From Nonomuraea terrae (GTDB lineage Bacteria; Actinomycetota; Actinomycetes; Streptosporangiales; Streptosporangiaceae), in assembly GCF_004348995.1 (NCBI RefSeq), contig NZ_SMKQ01000007.1:1-64000 (forward strand): a stretch of 64,000 nucleotides of DNA, read 5' to 3'. Within the stretch, counting starts at the first letter, position 1, and each line of letters starts with the position of its first letter. A program made the translations under genes and the position numbers. This document shows positions 42,674-50,766 of the stretch, piece after piece. The notes under the pieces are model-generated. The model did not search any database, had not been told where the DNA came from, and worked only from the letters and a program-made list of their open reading frames with translations.

Positions 42674-43354
42674 TCACTCGGATTGCTGGGCGCCGCCTGC
42701 GGGAGGCACCCATCTCATGGCGAACAGCTCGTATCCAGGCGGCTGACCGGGCACCGGCCCCGCGGGAACGGCCCTGAGGCCGTCGAGCGCGATGGCGATG
42801 ACGCGTTCTCTTGCGTTCCTGGCCGCGTCGTACAGTTCGGTCCGTCCCTGCCGTTGCAGTTGTTCCTGAAGCGGGGACTTGGAGAGTTGCTCGATGAGCA
42901 GCTCGAGATCGACCGGGGTCACTCCGGCGCGGAGCACTTTGGCCTGGTGTGCGCGCTCGACGAGCCGGGCCACTGCGCGGTCGCCCTGCTCGGCCAGGTC
43001 GGTCATCTCGTCGGTGGGCTCGAAGGTGCCGGCCACCGGCGCCAGCGAACCGGGGCCCGAGCGGATCGACGCCATCGCGTAGTGCATCAGGCCCTCCCAC
43101 GGATCGTCCATGGCCAGGCCCTCCGTCGCCGCGTCGAGGTATTCCCGCAGCGCGATCAGGCAAAGCCGCTGGAACAGCTCCTGCTTCGTGCGGTAGCGCC
43201 GATACAGCGACCCCACCCCAACCCCGGCCCGGGCCGCGATCGACGCCACCGACGCGTGCACGCCGTCCACCGCCAGCACCTCGCGGGCTGCTCGCAGCAA
43301 CGCTCGGTCGTTTCGGGCGACCTCCTCGCTGCGCCATGAACGCGAACTCGTCAT
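42674..43354 (-). CDS. TetR-family regulator controlling the MDR and MFS genes
   Basis: The 226-residue TetR has the helix-turn-helix RNDRALLRAAREVLAVDG, VASIAARAGVGVGSLYRRYR and TKQELFQ. The C-terminal core matches the group with a TetR_C_33-like domain found in exporter regulators. It is first in an operon with the oxidoreductase and is divergent from the MFS gene. Two perfect TTGCGGAG-type operators occupy the 86-bp gap, so it most likely represses both directions. Confidence 0.9.
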   Translation of the reverse strand: MTSSRSWRSEEVARNDRALLRAAREVLAVDGVHASVASIAARAGVGVGSLYRRYRTKQELFQRLCLIALREYLDAATEGLAMDDPWEGLMHYAMASIRSGPGSLAPVAGTFEPTDEMTDLAEQGDRAVARLVERAHQAKVLRAGVTPVDLELLIEQLSKSPLQEQLQRQGRTELYDAARNARERVIAIALDGLRAVPAGPVPGQPPGYELFAMRWVPPAGGAQQSE

Positions 43355-43371
43355 GGCGGCAGTCTACACAG

Positions 43372-43426
43372 TTGCGGAGTGATTCGCTCCGCAATTATCG
43401 TACGATGCGGAGCGAAACGCTCCGCA
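43372..43426. promoter_or_regulatory. Two tandem palindromic operators
   Basis: Operator 1 is TTGCGGAG (43372-43379), 7 nt, CTCCGCAA (43387-43394). Operator 2 is TGCGGAG (43406-43412), 7 nt, CTCCGCA (43420-43426). Both arms are perfect, and the centres are 33 bp apart, three helical turns. They lie between the TetR and MFS starts, just upstream of the MFS ribosome binding site. Confidence 0.88.
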
Positions 43427-43440
43427 ACAAAGGAGGCGGC

Positions 43441-44751
43441 ATGTCCCCCAGCACATCCGACATCGGTGACATCGATCCGGCACCCAGGCACGCCCGACTC
43501 CCACGGCCGCTCCGGCCATTCCGGACGGGCCAGTACCGGCTGCTGGCCACCGCGCTCGGTCTGAGCCTGGCCGGCAGCGGCATGTGGGCGGTCGCGGTGG
43601 TGTGGCAGGTGATCGCGATCGGCGGGGGTCCGTCCGAACTCTCCCTGATCGGCACCGCGGGCGGCGTCGGACTGGTCGCGACCGCCCTGCTGGGAGGCGT
43701 CGTCGCCGACCGCGCGTCCCGGCGGCGCATAATCCTGCTCGCCCAGTCCGCCAAGGCGATGGCCGCCGGCTCGGTGGTCGTCACCGCCACCATGGACCTG
43801 CTCACCCCCGGACAGCTCATCGTGGTCGCCGTGGTGCTCGGGATCGCGGACGGATTCTTCTACCCCGCCTACTCCGCGCTCGTCCCCGCTGTCGTCCCAC
43901 AAGACGATCTGCTCACGGCCAATGGGATCGAAGGCATGCTGAGGCCGACGCTGATGCAGGCGGCCGGGCCGGGCGCCGCCAGCACACTCATCAGCGCCTT
44001 CGCGCCGAGCATGGCGTTCGCCGGCATCGCCGGCGTGCATCTCCTGGCCGCCACGTGCGCCGCTATCATGCGCGAACCCGAGGCGCGCGACCGTACGGCG
44101 CGGCCGGGCAGCCCTGTCCGGTCGGTAGTGAGCGACCTGCGGGCCGGGTTCGCCTACCTGCTCACGACGCCGTGGCTGGTCGGCACGCTGGCGTTCGCCG
44201 TCACGCTCGTCCTGGTCACCATCGGACCGATCCAGGTCCTGCTGCCGTTCACGATCCGCGACCAGGGAGTTGGCGGGCCTCAGGCGTACGCGCTGGCCCT
44301 CGCCTGCTACGGCCTCGGCGGGGTGATCGGCTCGCTCACGATGTCGGCGCTGACCCTTCCCCGGCGCTACCTGTCCGTGATGCTCCTGACCTGGGGTGGA
44401 GGCTGTCTTCCGCTCGCCGTCCTCGGGGCGGCCGACCAACTGTGGGCTGTGATCGCCGCGCTTTTCCTGTGCGGCGCCCTTACGTCCGGCGCGGGCGTCA
44501 TCTGGGGAACACTGCTGCAACGTCGCGTCCCGCCCGCCATGCTCGGCCGGGTCTCCAGCCTCGACTTCTTCGTCTCGCTCAGCGCGGCTCCCCTGTCCAT
44601 GGCGCTGGTCGGCCCGGCGGCAGCCGCCTGGGGTAGCCGGCCTGTCTTTCTCGTGGCAGCCGTCGCCCCGCTGACGGTCGCCGTACTGGCCATCGCTCTC
44701 GCCCGCCTCCGGCGTGACGAGATCGACCACCCTCTCACCCGCGCGCGATGA
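43441..44751 (+). CDS. MFS exporter (enterobactin-exporter/MefA-like)
   Basis: The 436-residue MFS transporter has 12 helices. Features are FRTGQYRLLATALGLSLAGS and MWAVAVVWQVIAIGG, the loop motif GGVVADRASRRRIILLAQSA, and ALVPAVVPQDDLLTANGIEG. These are typical of the MFS_3 group (EntS, MefA), which exports siderophores or macrolides. AAAGGAGG 6 nt before the ATG gives strong translation. It is controlled, I infer, by the divergent TetR through the two operators. Confidence 0.88.
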   Translation: MSPSTSDIGDIDPAPRHARLPRPLRPFRTGQYRLLATALGLSLAGSGMWAVAVVWQVIAIGGGPSELSLIGTAGGVGLVATALLGGVVADRASRRRIILLAQSAKAMAAGSVVVTATMDLLTPGQLIVVAVVLGIADGFFYPAYSALVPAVVPQDDLLTANGIEGMLRPTLMQAAGPGAASTLISAFAPSMAFAGIAGVHLLAATCAAIMREPEARDRTARPGSPVRSVVSDLRAGFAYLLTTPWLVGTLAFAVTLVLVTIGPIQVLLPFTIRDQGVGGPQAYALALACYGLGGVIGSLTMSALTLPRRYLSVMLLTWGGGCLPLAVLGAADQLWAVIAALFLCGALTSGAGVIWGTLLQRRVPPAMLGRVSSLDFFVSLSAAPLSMALVGPAAAAWGSRPVFLVAAVAPLTVAVLAIALARLRRDEIDHPLTRAR

Positions 44752-44757
44752 GCAGGA

Positions 44758-44946
44758 TCATGTACGGGCATCAAGGCCGGCGGGCGCTGTGCCGTCGCGA
44801 AGCGCCTTCAGCGCGCCGCCCCATGCGACGACCTCATCCAGCATGGCGCGGACCGCGCGCTCTTGGTGAGCGGCCGGTTTGAGGACGCTGAAGTTCTCGA
44901 AGTCGGTGGCCAGGGACAGGGCGACCTGGGAGTCGGGCGGTGTCAC
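44758..44946 (-). pseudogene. NADPH-dependent FMN reductase, C-terminal remnant
   Basis: Minus-strand reading SLATDFENFSVLKPAAHQER then AVRAMLDEVVAWGGALKALR ends at 44758. This is the last helix-strand-helix of flavodoxin-fold NADPH:FMN reductases ('...FxPxxHQxxxxxxMLDQLxxWAxALxxLR'). Everything before it is missing. The fragment abuts a LacI remnant on the other strand, so a deletion joined two genes tail to tail. Confidence 0.6.
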
Positions 44947-44949
44947 CGC

Positions 44950-45420
44950 GCGAACTTTCCGATCGTGCTGGTCAGCGACCAGGTGCTGGACGCGCGGGTC
45001 CTGCACATCGGCATCCAGAACAGACAGGTCTCCCTCGCGGTAGTGCGTCACCTGCTGAGCGCGGGGAGGCGGCGGCTGGACGCGGATAGACGGGCAGCAA
45101 ACGCTCGAGGAGCACCTCGACGCCGGGCGGTCGATGCCGGACGCCATCTTCGCCACGAACGACTCGCTCGCCTTCGGCGCGCTGCGGGCACTGCGCTCCC
45201 GCGGCGCGCGGGTTCCGGAGGAGGTCGCGGTGGTGGGCTTCGACGATGTCGAGGGGCACGCTTCACGACGCCCTCGCTGACCTCGGTCTCCGCTGACGTG
45301 GAGGCGCTGGCTTTTCAACGCCGTCGCGATGCTCCACGAACAGATCACTGGCAAGCCCGGTGGACGCGGGCCGCGCATCACGGTGGATCTCGAGCTGAAG
45401 CTGCGAGTCGAGTCAGTGAG
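44950..45420 (+). pseudogene. LacI-family regulator, 5'-truncated and frameshifted
   Basis: Plus-strand pieces in changing frames read FPIVLVSDQVLDARVLHIGI then VVRHLLSAGRRR, and MPDAIFATNDSLAFGALRAL with VPEEVAVVGFDDVEG. They continue RFTTPSLTSVSADVEALAF and AVAMLHEQITGK up to about 45420. Together these are the effector domain of a LacI protein. The DNA-binding half is absent, and at least three frame changes are needed. Confidence 0.75.
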
Positions 45421-45534
45421 GCGGGACCTCGAAGATAGCCCGACGTGTTTGATCACCACGTGTCAGCCCGGAGCGCTGCGTGCTCACGTCCAGCCGTCCA
45501 TGCGCCAAGCGGGCGCGTGTCCAGGCGTATCCCG

Positions 45535-48500
45535 TCACGTGTCGAGCAGTTCCGCGTCGTCCGGGTTCAGGGCGGTGCCCAGTTCGAACTCGGCTTCGAA
45601 GCTTGCTTCACCGAGTGCCGCGCGTAGCGCCGCGGTGATCCGGCCCACGTCACCGCGTTCGGCAGCCGGCAGCGGCGCGTCCACCGAGGCGCGGGCCGCG
45701 GAGGCCACACCGAGCAGGCGTGTGGCCCGCAGAGGGTGACCGGCGAGTGCCCACGCCCCGGCGAGCCCCTCCAAGGCCAGGGCGATCGCCCGAGGATCGC
45801 CGGTGTCCCGGGCCGCAACCAGCCCTTCCCGATGCAGCTCCAGTGCCGTCTTCGCGTCCCCGCGCAGTTCCGCGACGAAGCCGAGCTCGGCCAGGATCAG
45901 CGCCGCCCCGTACTCCGCGTCGAACTGCCGGTTCCACTCCAGCCACCGGCGCAGATACGACTCCGCCCGGTCGAGCCGGCCCTGCCGGCGCGCCCCCAGG
46001 GCGAGCCCGAGCTCGGCGTACTCCTCGGCCGGTTGGTCTCCCTGCTCAATGGCGAGGCGCCTGGCCCGCTCGTGGAATTCCTCGGCCCCGGCGTGGTCGC
46101 CGGTCAGCAGGGTGATCCTGCCGAGCTCGGACCAGCGCATCGAGGCGTCGGTCCACAGCCCCAGCTCCTCCGCCATCCGCGCCCCCTCCCGGTGCAGGCG
46201 GGCGGCCCGCGGATAGTCGCCCTCGATCTCCGCCAGCCGTCCCAGCACGGCCGTGGCCTGCAGTTGCCCCCACCGGTCACCGGCCTCGTGGAAGAGCTCG
46301 AGACTCTCCTCGCCGTCACGCCGGGAACCCTTCAGATCGCCGCAGACGTAGGTCTGCATGCCGCGGGTGCTGAGCCCCGCGGCGAGGCCCCAGCGATCGC
46401 CGAGCGCACAGGACTCAGTGAGCATCCGGTTCAGCAGTTCCGTGCCCACCGCGGAGTCGCCGAACCTGGTGACCGCGTAAGCGAGCAGCCAGCCCGCCCT
46501 GACCCGCTCATGGGGGTCGCGGATGCCCTCGTACACTTCCAGGACGGCCTGGCTGTGGCGTGCCGGTCCGTCCGGGGCGCCGGACAGCAGGCTCATCCCG
46601 GTGTGCCAGGCCACGGTGCCCGACCGGTCCGGTACCCGGCCGGCCGCAGAGTCCGCCTCGCCCTCACCGCCGCCGGAGGAATCGCCGGGCAGGGCGAGGG
46701 CTATGGCGAGGTAGCGCTTGGCCTCGCTGAGACGACCGCGCAGGAACCAGTACCAGGCCATCGCGTGGACGAGCCGGCGCATCAGGTGGCCGTCGCCGTC
46801 CGCGGCGGCGCTGTCGAGCGCGCTGCGGATATTGGCGCTCTCGGCGTCCAGAAGCCGGAGCCGGCGCTGCTGATCGGCGCCGCGCAGTAATGGATCCGTC
46901 CGTTCGGTGAACGCCACGTAGTAGTACGCGTGAGCGCGCCGTACCCGCTCATGCTCGGTTTCCCGCAGCCGCTCCAAGAGGTACGCCGACACCGACTCGA
47001 GCAGCCGGTACCGGGTGCCGTCCGCATCGTGGGCGACCAGCACAAGAGAACGGTCGACCAGACGGGTCAGCAGGTCCAGGACCTCGGCGGGCTTCACACC
47101 GGCACCGGCGCAGACTGCCTCGGCGGCCTCCAGCGTGCAGCCATCGGAGTGGATGGCGAGCCGGCGCAGCACTGCCTGCTCGGCCGCGGTGAGCAGTTCC
47201 CAGCTCCAATCGATCATCGCGCGCAAGGTCTGCTGCCGTGCGGGGACGCCCCGATGACCGCCGGTGAGCAGCCGGAAACGGTCGTCCAGACGCTTGGCCA
47301 CCTCACGCACCCCGAGGACCCGGACCCGGGTCGACGCCAGCTCCAGGGCCAGCGGAATGCCGTCGAGCCGGCGGCAGACGGAGGCGATCGCACGGGCGTT
47401 GTCGTCGGTGAGGGCGAAGCCGGGCGAGGCCGCCGCAGCGCGGTCGACGAACAACCGCACCGCGCTCGACGCGCGCAGTACCGCCTGATCATCCGAGTCC
47501 GGGGGCAGATCAAGCGGGGGCACCGGCCAGACCTGCTCGCCCGAGATGCTCAGCGGTTCCTGGCTCGTGGCGAGGATCCGTACGCCCGGGGCGTCCCGCA
47601 GCAGCGCCTGGGCCAGGCCGGCGGCGGCCTCGATGACGTGCTCGCAGTTGTCGAGGACCAGCAGCAGGCGTTGGGTGCGGAGCGCGTCGGACAGACGGTC
47701 GAGCAGCGTGCGCGGTAACGGGCCGGAGCGGCCAGGGTCGTCCCGGACCCCCAGCGTCGCGGCCACGACCTCGGCCAGTTCGTCACCCGTGGTGGTGGCG
47801 CCGGACTCGGTGGAGAAGGTATGGGCGGCCAGCTCCACCAGCCAGACACCGTCCGGGTGGGAACCGGTCAGGCCGGACGCCACCTCTACCGCCAGCCGCG
47901 TCTTGCCGACTCCGCCGGGCCCGGTCAACGTCACCAGGCGGCCCGTCGCGACCAGGGCGCGGACCTCTGGCACGGAGTCCGACCGCCCGACCAGGGCGGT
48001 GGCCGGGACAGGCAGGTTGGTGTGGCGGCGCGGCGCGGACATGGGTGCCGGGACGGCCCGCAGGGTCGGGTCCTGCCGCAGGATCTCCCGTTGCAGGGCG
48101 GCCAGTTCAGGACCCGGCTCAAGGCCCAGTTCCTCCTCCAGGCCGCGGCGCAGATCCTGGTAGCTGTCCAGGGCCTCGCTCGCCCGGCCCGCGCCGTACA
48201 GAGCTCGCATATGGGCCGCGCGCAGCCGCTCCCGGAGCGGGTGACGGCGGGTCAGGTCGCCGAGCTCCCCGGCGAGAAGACCGTGCTCGCCCAGTTCGAG
48301 GCGGGCCTCGGCCTGTTCCTCCAGGGCCAGCAGGCGCTGCTCCTCCAAGCGCGTGATAGCCGGGCGCGCGAACTCGTCGTCGGCGAAGTCGGCGAAGGCG
48401 GGGCCGCGCCACAACGCCAGCGCCGCGGTGAGCAGTTCGGCGCGTTCGCGGGGGTCCGTGGCGGTACGGGCCCGTGTGGTGAGTGCGGTGAACCGACCTG

Positions 48501-48801
48501 CGTCCATGGCGTCGTCCGCCACGTCGAGGACGTAGCCGAGGGCCCGGTGCACCAGGACGCGCTGGCCCCCGGCACGGCCAAGCACCCGCCGCAGCCGCGA
48601 CGCCAAGGTCTGCAAGGCAGCCGTGGGATTCGCCGGCGGCGCCTCTCCCCACAGTTCGTCCACGAGCCGATCAGCGGAGACCACCTGCCCCGGGGCCGTC
48701 AGCAGAGCAGCGAGCAGTGAGCGCACCTTCGTCTCCGGCACCACCACGGCTTCACCGTCCGCCGACCAGACGGCCAGAGGACCCAACACCCCGAAACGCA
48801 T
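45535..48801 (-). CDS. SARP/AfsR-type regulator (winged helix, BTAD, NB-ARC, TPR)
   Basis: The 1088-residue protein begins MRFGVLGPLAVWSADGEAVV, the OmpR-like winged helix of SARPs (VLLAALLTAPGQVVSADRLV-type). The BTAD domain (GLEEELGLEPGPELAALQRE) reaches about residue 245. An NB-ARC ATPase has Walker A TLTGPGGVGKTRLAVEVA and Walker B-like LLLVLDNCEHVIEAA. The rest is TPR helices. Such AfsR-like proteins activate secondary-metabolism genes. ATG 48801 is chosen because the domain starts there. It diverges from a damaged SDR gene with a 140-bp gap carrying a long inverted repeat. Confidence 0.92.
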   Translation of the reverse strand: MRFGVLGPLAVWSADGEAVVVPETKVRSLLAALLTAPGQVVSADRLVDELWGEAPPANPTAALQTLASRLRRVLGRAGGQRVLVHRALGYVLDVADDAMDAGRFTALTTRARTATDPRERAELLTAALALWRGPAFADFADDEFARPAITRLEEQRLLALEEQAEARLELGEHGLLAGELGDLTRRHPLRERLRAAHMRALYGAGRASEALDSYQDLRRGLEEELGLEPGPELAALQREILRQDPTLRAVPAPMSAPRRHTNLPVPATALVGRSDSVPEVRALVATGRLVTLTGPGGVGKTRLAVEVASGLTGSHPDGVWLVELAAHTFSTESGATTTGDELAEVVAATLGVRDDPGRSGPLPRTLLDRLSDALRTQRLLLVLDNCEHVIEAAAGLAQALLRDAPGVRILATSQEPLSISGEQVWPVPPLDLPPDSDDQAVLRASSAVRLFVDRAAAASPGFALTDDNARAIASVCRRLDGIPLALELASTRVRVLGVREVAKRLDDRFRLLTGGHRGVPARQQTLRAMIDWSWELLTAAEQAVLRRLAIHSDGCTLEAAEAVCAGAGVKPAEVLDLLTRLVDRSLVLVAHDADGTRYRLLESVSAYLLERLRETEHERVRRAHAYYYVAFTERTDPLLRGADQQRRLRLLDAESANIRSALDSAAADGDGHLMRRLVHAMAWYWFLRGRLSEAKRYLAIALALPGDSSGGGEGEADSAAGRVPDRSGTVAWHTGMSLLSGAPDGPARHSQAVLEVYEGIRDPHERVRAGWLLAYAVTRFGDSAVGTELLNRMLTESCALGDRWGLAAGLSTRGMQTYVCGDLKGSRRDGEESLELFHEAGDRWGQLQATAVLGRLAEIEGDYPRAARLHREGARMAEELGLWTDASMRWSELGRITLLTGDHAGAEEFHERARRLAIEQGDQPAEEYAELGLALGARRQGRLDRAESYLRRWLEWNRQFDAEYGAALILAELGFVAELRGDAKTALELHREGLVAARDTGDPRAIALALEGLAGAWALAGHPLRATRLLGVASAARASVDAPLPAAERGDVGRITAALRAALGEASFEAEFELGTALNPDDAELLDT

Positions 48802-48891
48802 GAACTCACCGTACGGCCACGCGGTCATCCTCCGGCGTGTCAGCGCACCGCAAGCAGACCGACAGAAAACCGCGAGCCCAGGCCCGCACTC

Positions 48892-48927
48892 TGTGTGGTG
48901 CACCGGTCGGAGCCGGCGCACCACACA
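48892..48927 (+). promoter_or_regulatory. 15-bp inverted repeat just before the SDR ribosome binding site
   Basis: TGTGTGGTGCACCGG (48892-48906) and CCGGCGCACCACACA (48913-48927) are complementary except at one position, with a 6-nt spacer. It ends 5 nt before TAGGAG and 15 bp before ATG 48942. It could be an operator or an RNA hairpin affecting translation. Confidence 0.55.
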
Positions 48928-48941
48928 CCTTGTAGGAGTCG

Positions 48942-49705
48942 ATGATGAGCAAGTTCGCAGGCAAGAAGGCCGTCGTCACGGGCGCTACCCACGGAATGGG
49001 CCTGGCTATCGTCGAAGCGCTCTTGGACGGCGGGGCCGAGGTCGTCCTCACGGGCCGCAATGAGACGAACATCGAGCAAGCGCGTACCGAGCTGAAGCCG
49101 CACTCCGCGCACGTCGTACGCTCTGACGCGGGGAACATGGCCGACATCCGAGCCCTCGCCGGCACCGTGCGGGACAGGCTCGGCCGGATCGACTACCTGT
49201 TCGTCAACCACGGCATCGCCGAGGTTCAGACGCTTGAGGAGGTCACCGAGGACTCCTGGGACCGACACTTCGCCGTGAACGCGAAGGGCGCCTTCTTCAC
49301 GGTGCAGAGCCTGTCGCCGCTGATCAACGAGGGCGGGGCGATCGTCTTCACCACCGTCGCCAACGATCTGATCTTCACCGGCCTGAGCGCCTATCCGGCT
49401 CCAAAGAGGCGGTACGGGCGATCTCCCACGTCCTCGCGGCCGAGTTCCTGCCTCGCAAGATCCGCGTCAACGCCGTGGCCCCCGGCTACATCAAGACCCC
49501 GACCATGGGTGTCGCGGGGCTGACCGAGGAAGAACGCCGCGAGTTCGAACGGCAGGGCAGCGAGACCACTCCGCTCAAGCGCAACGGCACCGTCGAGGAG
49601 GTCGCCGCGGCCGCGCTCTTCCTGGCCGCCGACGCGACCTTCACCACCAACGTCGAGTTCCCTGTCGACGGAGGGTTCGCCCAGGGCCTCAGCAGCGCGC
49701 ACTGA
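48942..49705 (+). pseudogene. SDR oxidoreductase with a frameshift at the YxxxK active site
   Basis: The first 151 codons give a classical [37 protein letters not shown] and [18 protein letters not shown]. Then at about 49398 one base is missing. The correct phase continues [20 protein letters not shown] and [15 protein letters not shown], then [16 protein letters not shown] to 49705. The lost base falls inside YPASK, so the catalytic lysine is shifted out. TAGGAG sets the start. It is either a very recent pseudogene or a sequencing error. Otherwise the gene would be ~254 residues long and intact. Confidence 0.85.
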
Positions 49706-49722
49706 GGCAGGCCCCGCTTCCA

Positions 49723-49752
49723 CCGCTGCCCCGCCCATGTGCGGGGCAGCGG
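49723..49752 (+). terminator. 12-bp perfect hairpin after the SDR
   Basis: CCGCTGCCCCGC (49723-49734) and GCGGGGCAGCGG (49741-49752) enclose 6 nt, 18 bp past the SDR stop. Confidence 0.8.
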
Positions 49753-49783
49753 CCCATGAACGAAGAACCGAAAGGTCAGATCC

Positions 49784-49879
49784 ATGACGTCGATTAGTGC
49801 CGTCGGCAGCAAGGCATCAGGGCGTGAGCTCGCGGTCGATGCGGGGTTCGCCCAGGGCATCACGGCGGGAGACCAGTGA
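49784..49879 (+). pseudogene. Mini-ORF: SDR gene collapsed to its two ends
   Basis: ATG 49784 with AAAGG upstream opens a 31-residue frame, MTSISAVGSKASGRELAVDA then GFAQGITAGDQ. 'SGRELAVDAGFAQ' is the C-terminal SDR motif (xxLxVDGGFAQ). A large in-frame internal deletion explains it. Its TGA overlaps the ATG of the next gene (TGATG), so it may still serve as a translational leader for that gene. Confidence 0.5.
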
Positions 49880-50310
49880 TGTGGGACGACGCCGCTGACA
49901 GCCCCGACCGCTCGGTCGCCGAACATGTCCGCCGCTACCTGGCCACGGACGGCCGTGACGGTTACCTGGAAGGAGGGGTGACCAACCTTGTCCTCACCGT
50001 CAAGGGCAGGAAGTCGGGCCGGTGTCTGCGCACGGGGCTGTTCTTCGAGGAGGACGACGGCCGCTACATCCTGGTCGCGTCCGGCTCGGCCGTCACGCAG
50101 ACGCATCCCGCGTGGTATCTCAACATCGTGGCCAACCCGGAGGTCGGCGTGCAGATCCTCGGCGAGCCCTTCACCGCCCGCGCGCGTACCGCTGAAGGGC
50201 CGGAACGGGAGCGGCTCTGGCGCATGATGACCGAGCTCGCGCCGGTCTACCACACCTACGAGGCCAGGAGCCGCAGGCAGATCCCCGTGGTCGTCCTGGA
50301 GCACATCTGA
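49879..50310 (+). CDS. Nitroreductase/deazaflavin (F420)-dependent oxidoreductase, DDN family
   Basis: The 143-residue split beta-barrel is of the Ddn group: LVLTVKGRKSGRCLRTGLFF and HPAWYLNIVANPEVGVQ are the family's F420 and menaquinone-pocket motifs. ARTAEGPERERLWRMMTELA and IPVVVLEHI close the domain. Members reduce quinones or activate nitroimidazoles with F420H2. ATG 49879 has GGGAG 7 nt upstream and overlaps the stop of the mini-ORF. The N-terminus lacks a membrane helix. Confidence 0.88.
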   Translation: MWDDAADSPDRSVAEHVRRYLATDGRDGYLEGGVTNLVLTVKGRKSGRCLRTGLFFEEDDGRYILVASGSAVTQTHPAWYLNIVANPEVGVQILGEPFTARARTAEGPERERLWRMMTELAPVYHTYEARSRRQIPVVVLEHI

Positions 50311-50329
50311 CCAAGGCAGGCGGATCCGG

Positions 50330-50750
50330 TCATCCGGCGACAGTGAGCACGATCTTTCCGGTGGTGCGGTTGGTCTCGCCGAGCTCATGTGCCTTGGCCG
50401 CCTGCTCGAACGGCAGGACGGTGCCGACCTCCGCGCTGAGATGTTTGGCGAGTTGCACGGCCAGATGGCCGACCCCGCCGCCCGCGGCATGGATCAACAC
50501 GCGCTGGCCCGAGCGCACGTTCGCGGTGTCGTACAGGACCTGTCACGCGGTGAGCGCCGAGAGCGGCAATGCGGCTGCGTGCACGTGGTCGAGGCCGGCC
50601 GGCTTACTGGTGAAGTGCCGCGACGGGGCGGTCACGTACTCCGCGTAGCCGCCCGCCTTGTGGGGGAGCGCGGCATGCCGAAGACCTCGTCACCAGGCCG
50701 GAAGTGCGACGCGTGTGACCTGAACCTGGACCAGCCTGAGCCGGTCGATC
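50330..50750 (-). pseudogene. Quinone-oxidoreductase-like MDR, decayed
   Basis: Minus-strand pieces in order are FRPGDEVFGMPR, then in another frame KAGGYAEYVTAPSRHFTSKP and HAAALPLSALTA followed by TGA where the family has TGG. Next come QVLYDTANVRSGQRVLIHAA and GGGVGHLAVQLAK. The central Rossmann half is missing, and the end reads AHELGETNRTTGKIVLTVAG. One frameshift, one nonsense codon and one internal deletion are visible, and the GroES start is lost. Confidence 0.85.
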
Positions 50751-50766
50751 TCATGCGATTGCGGCC

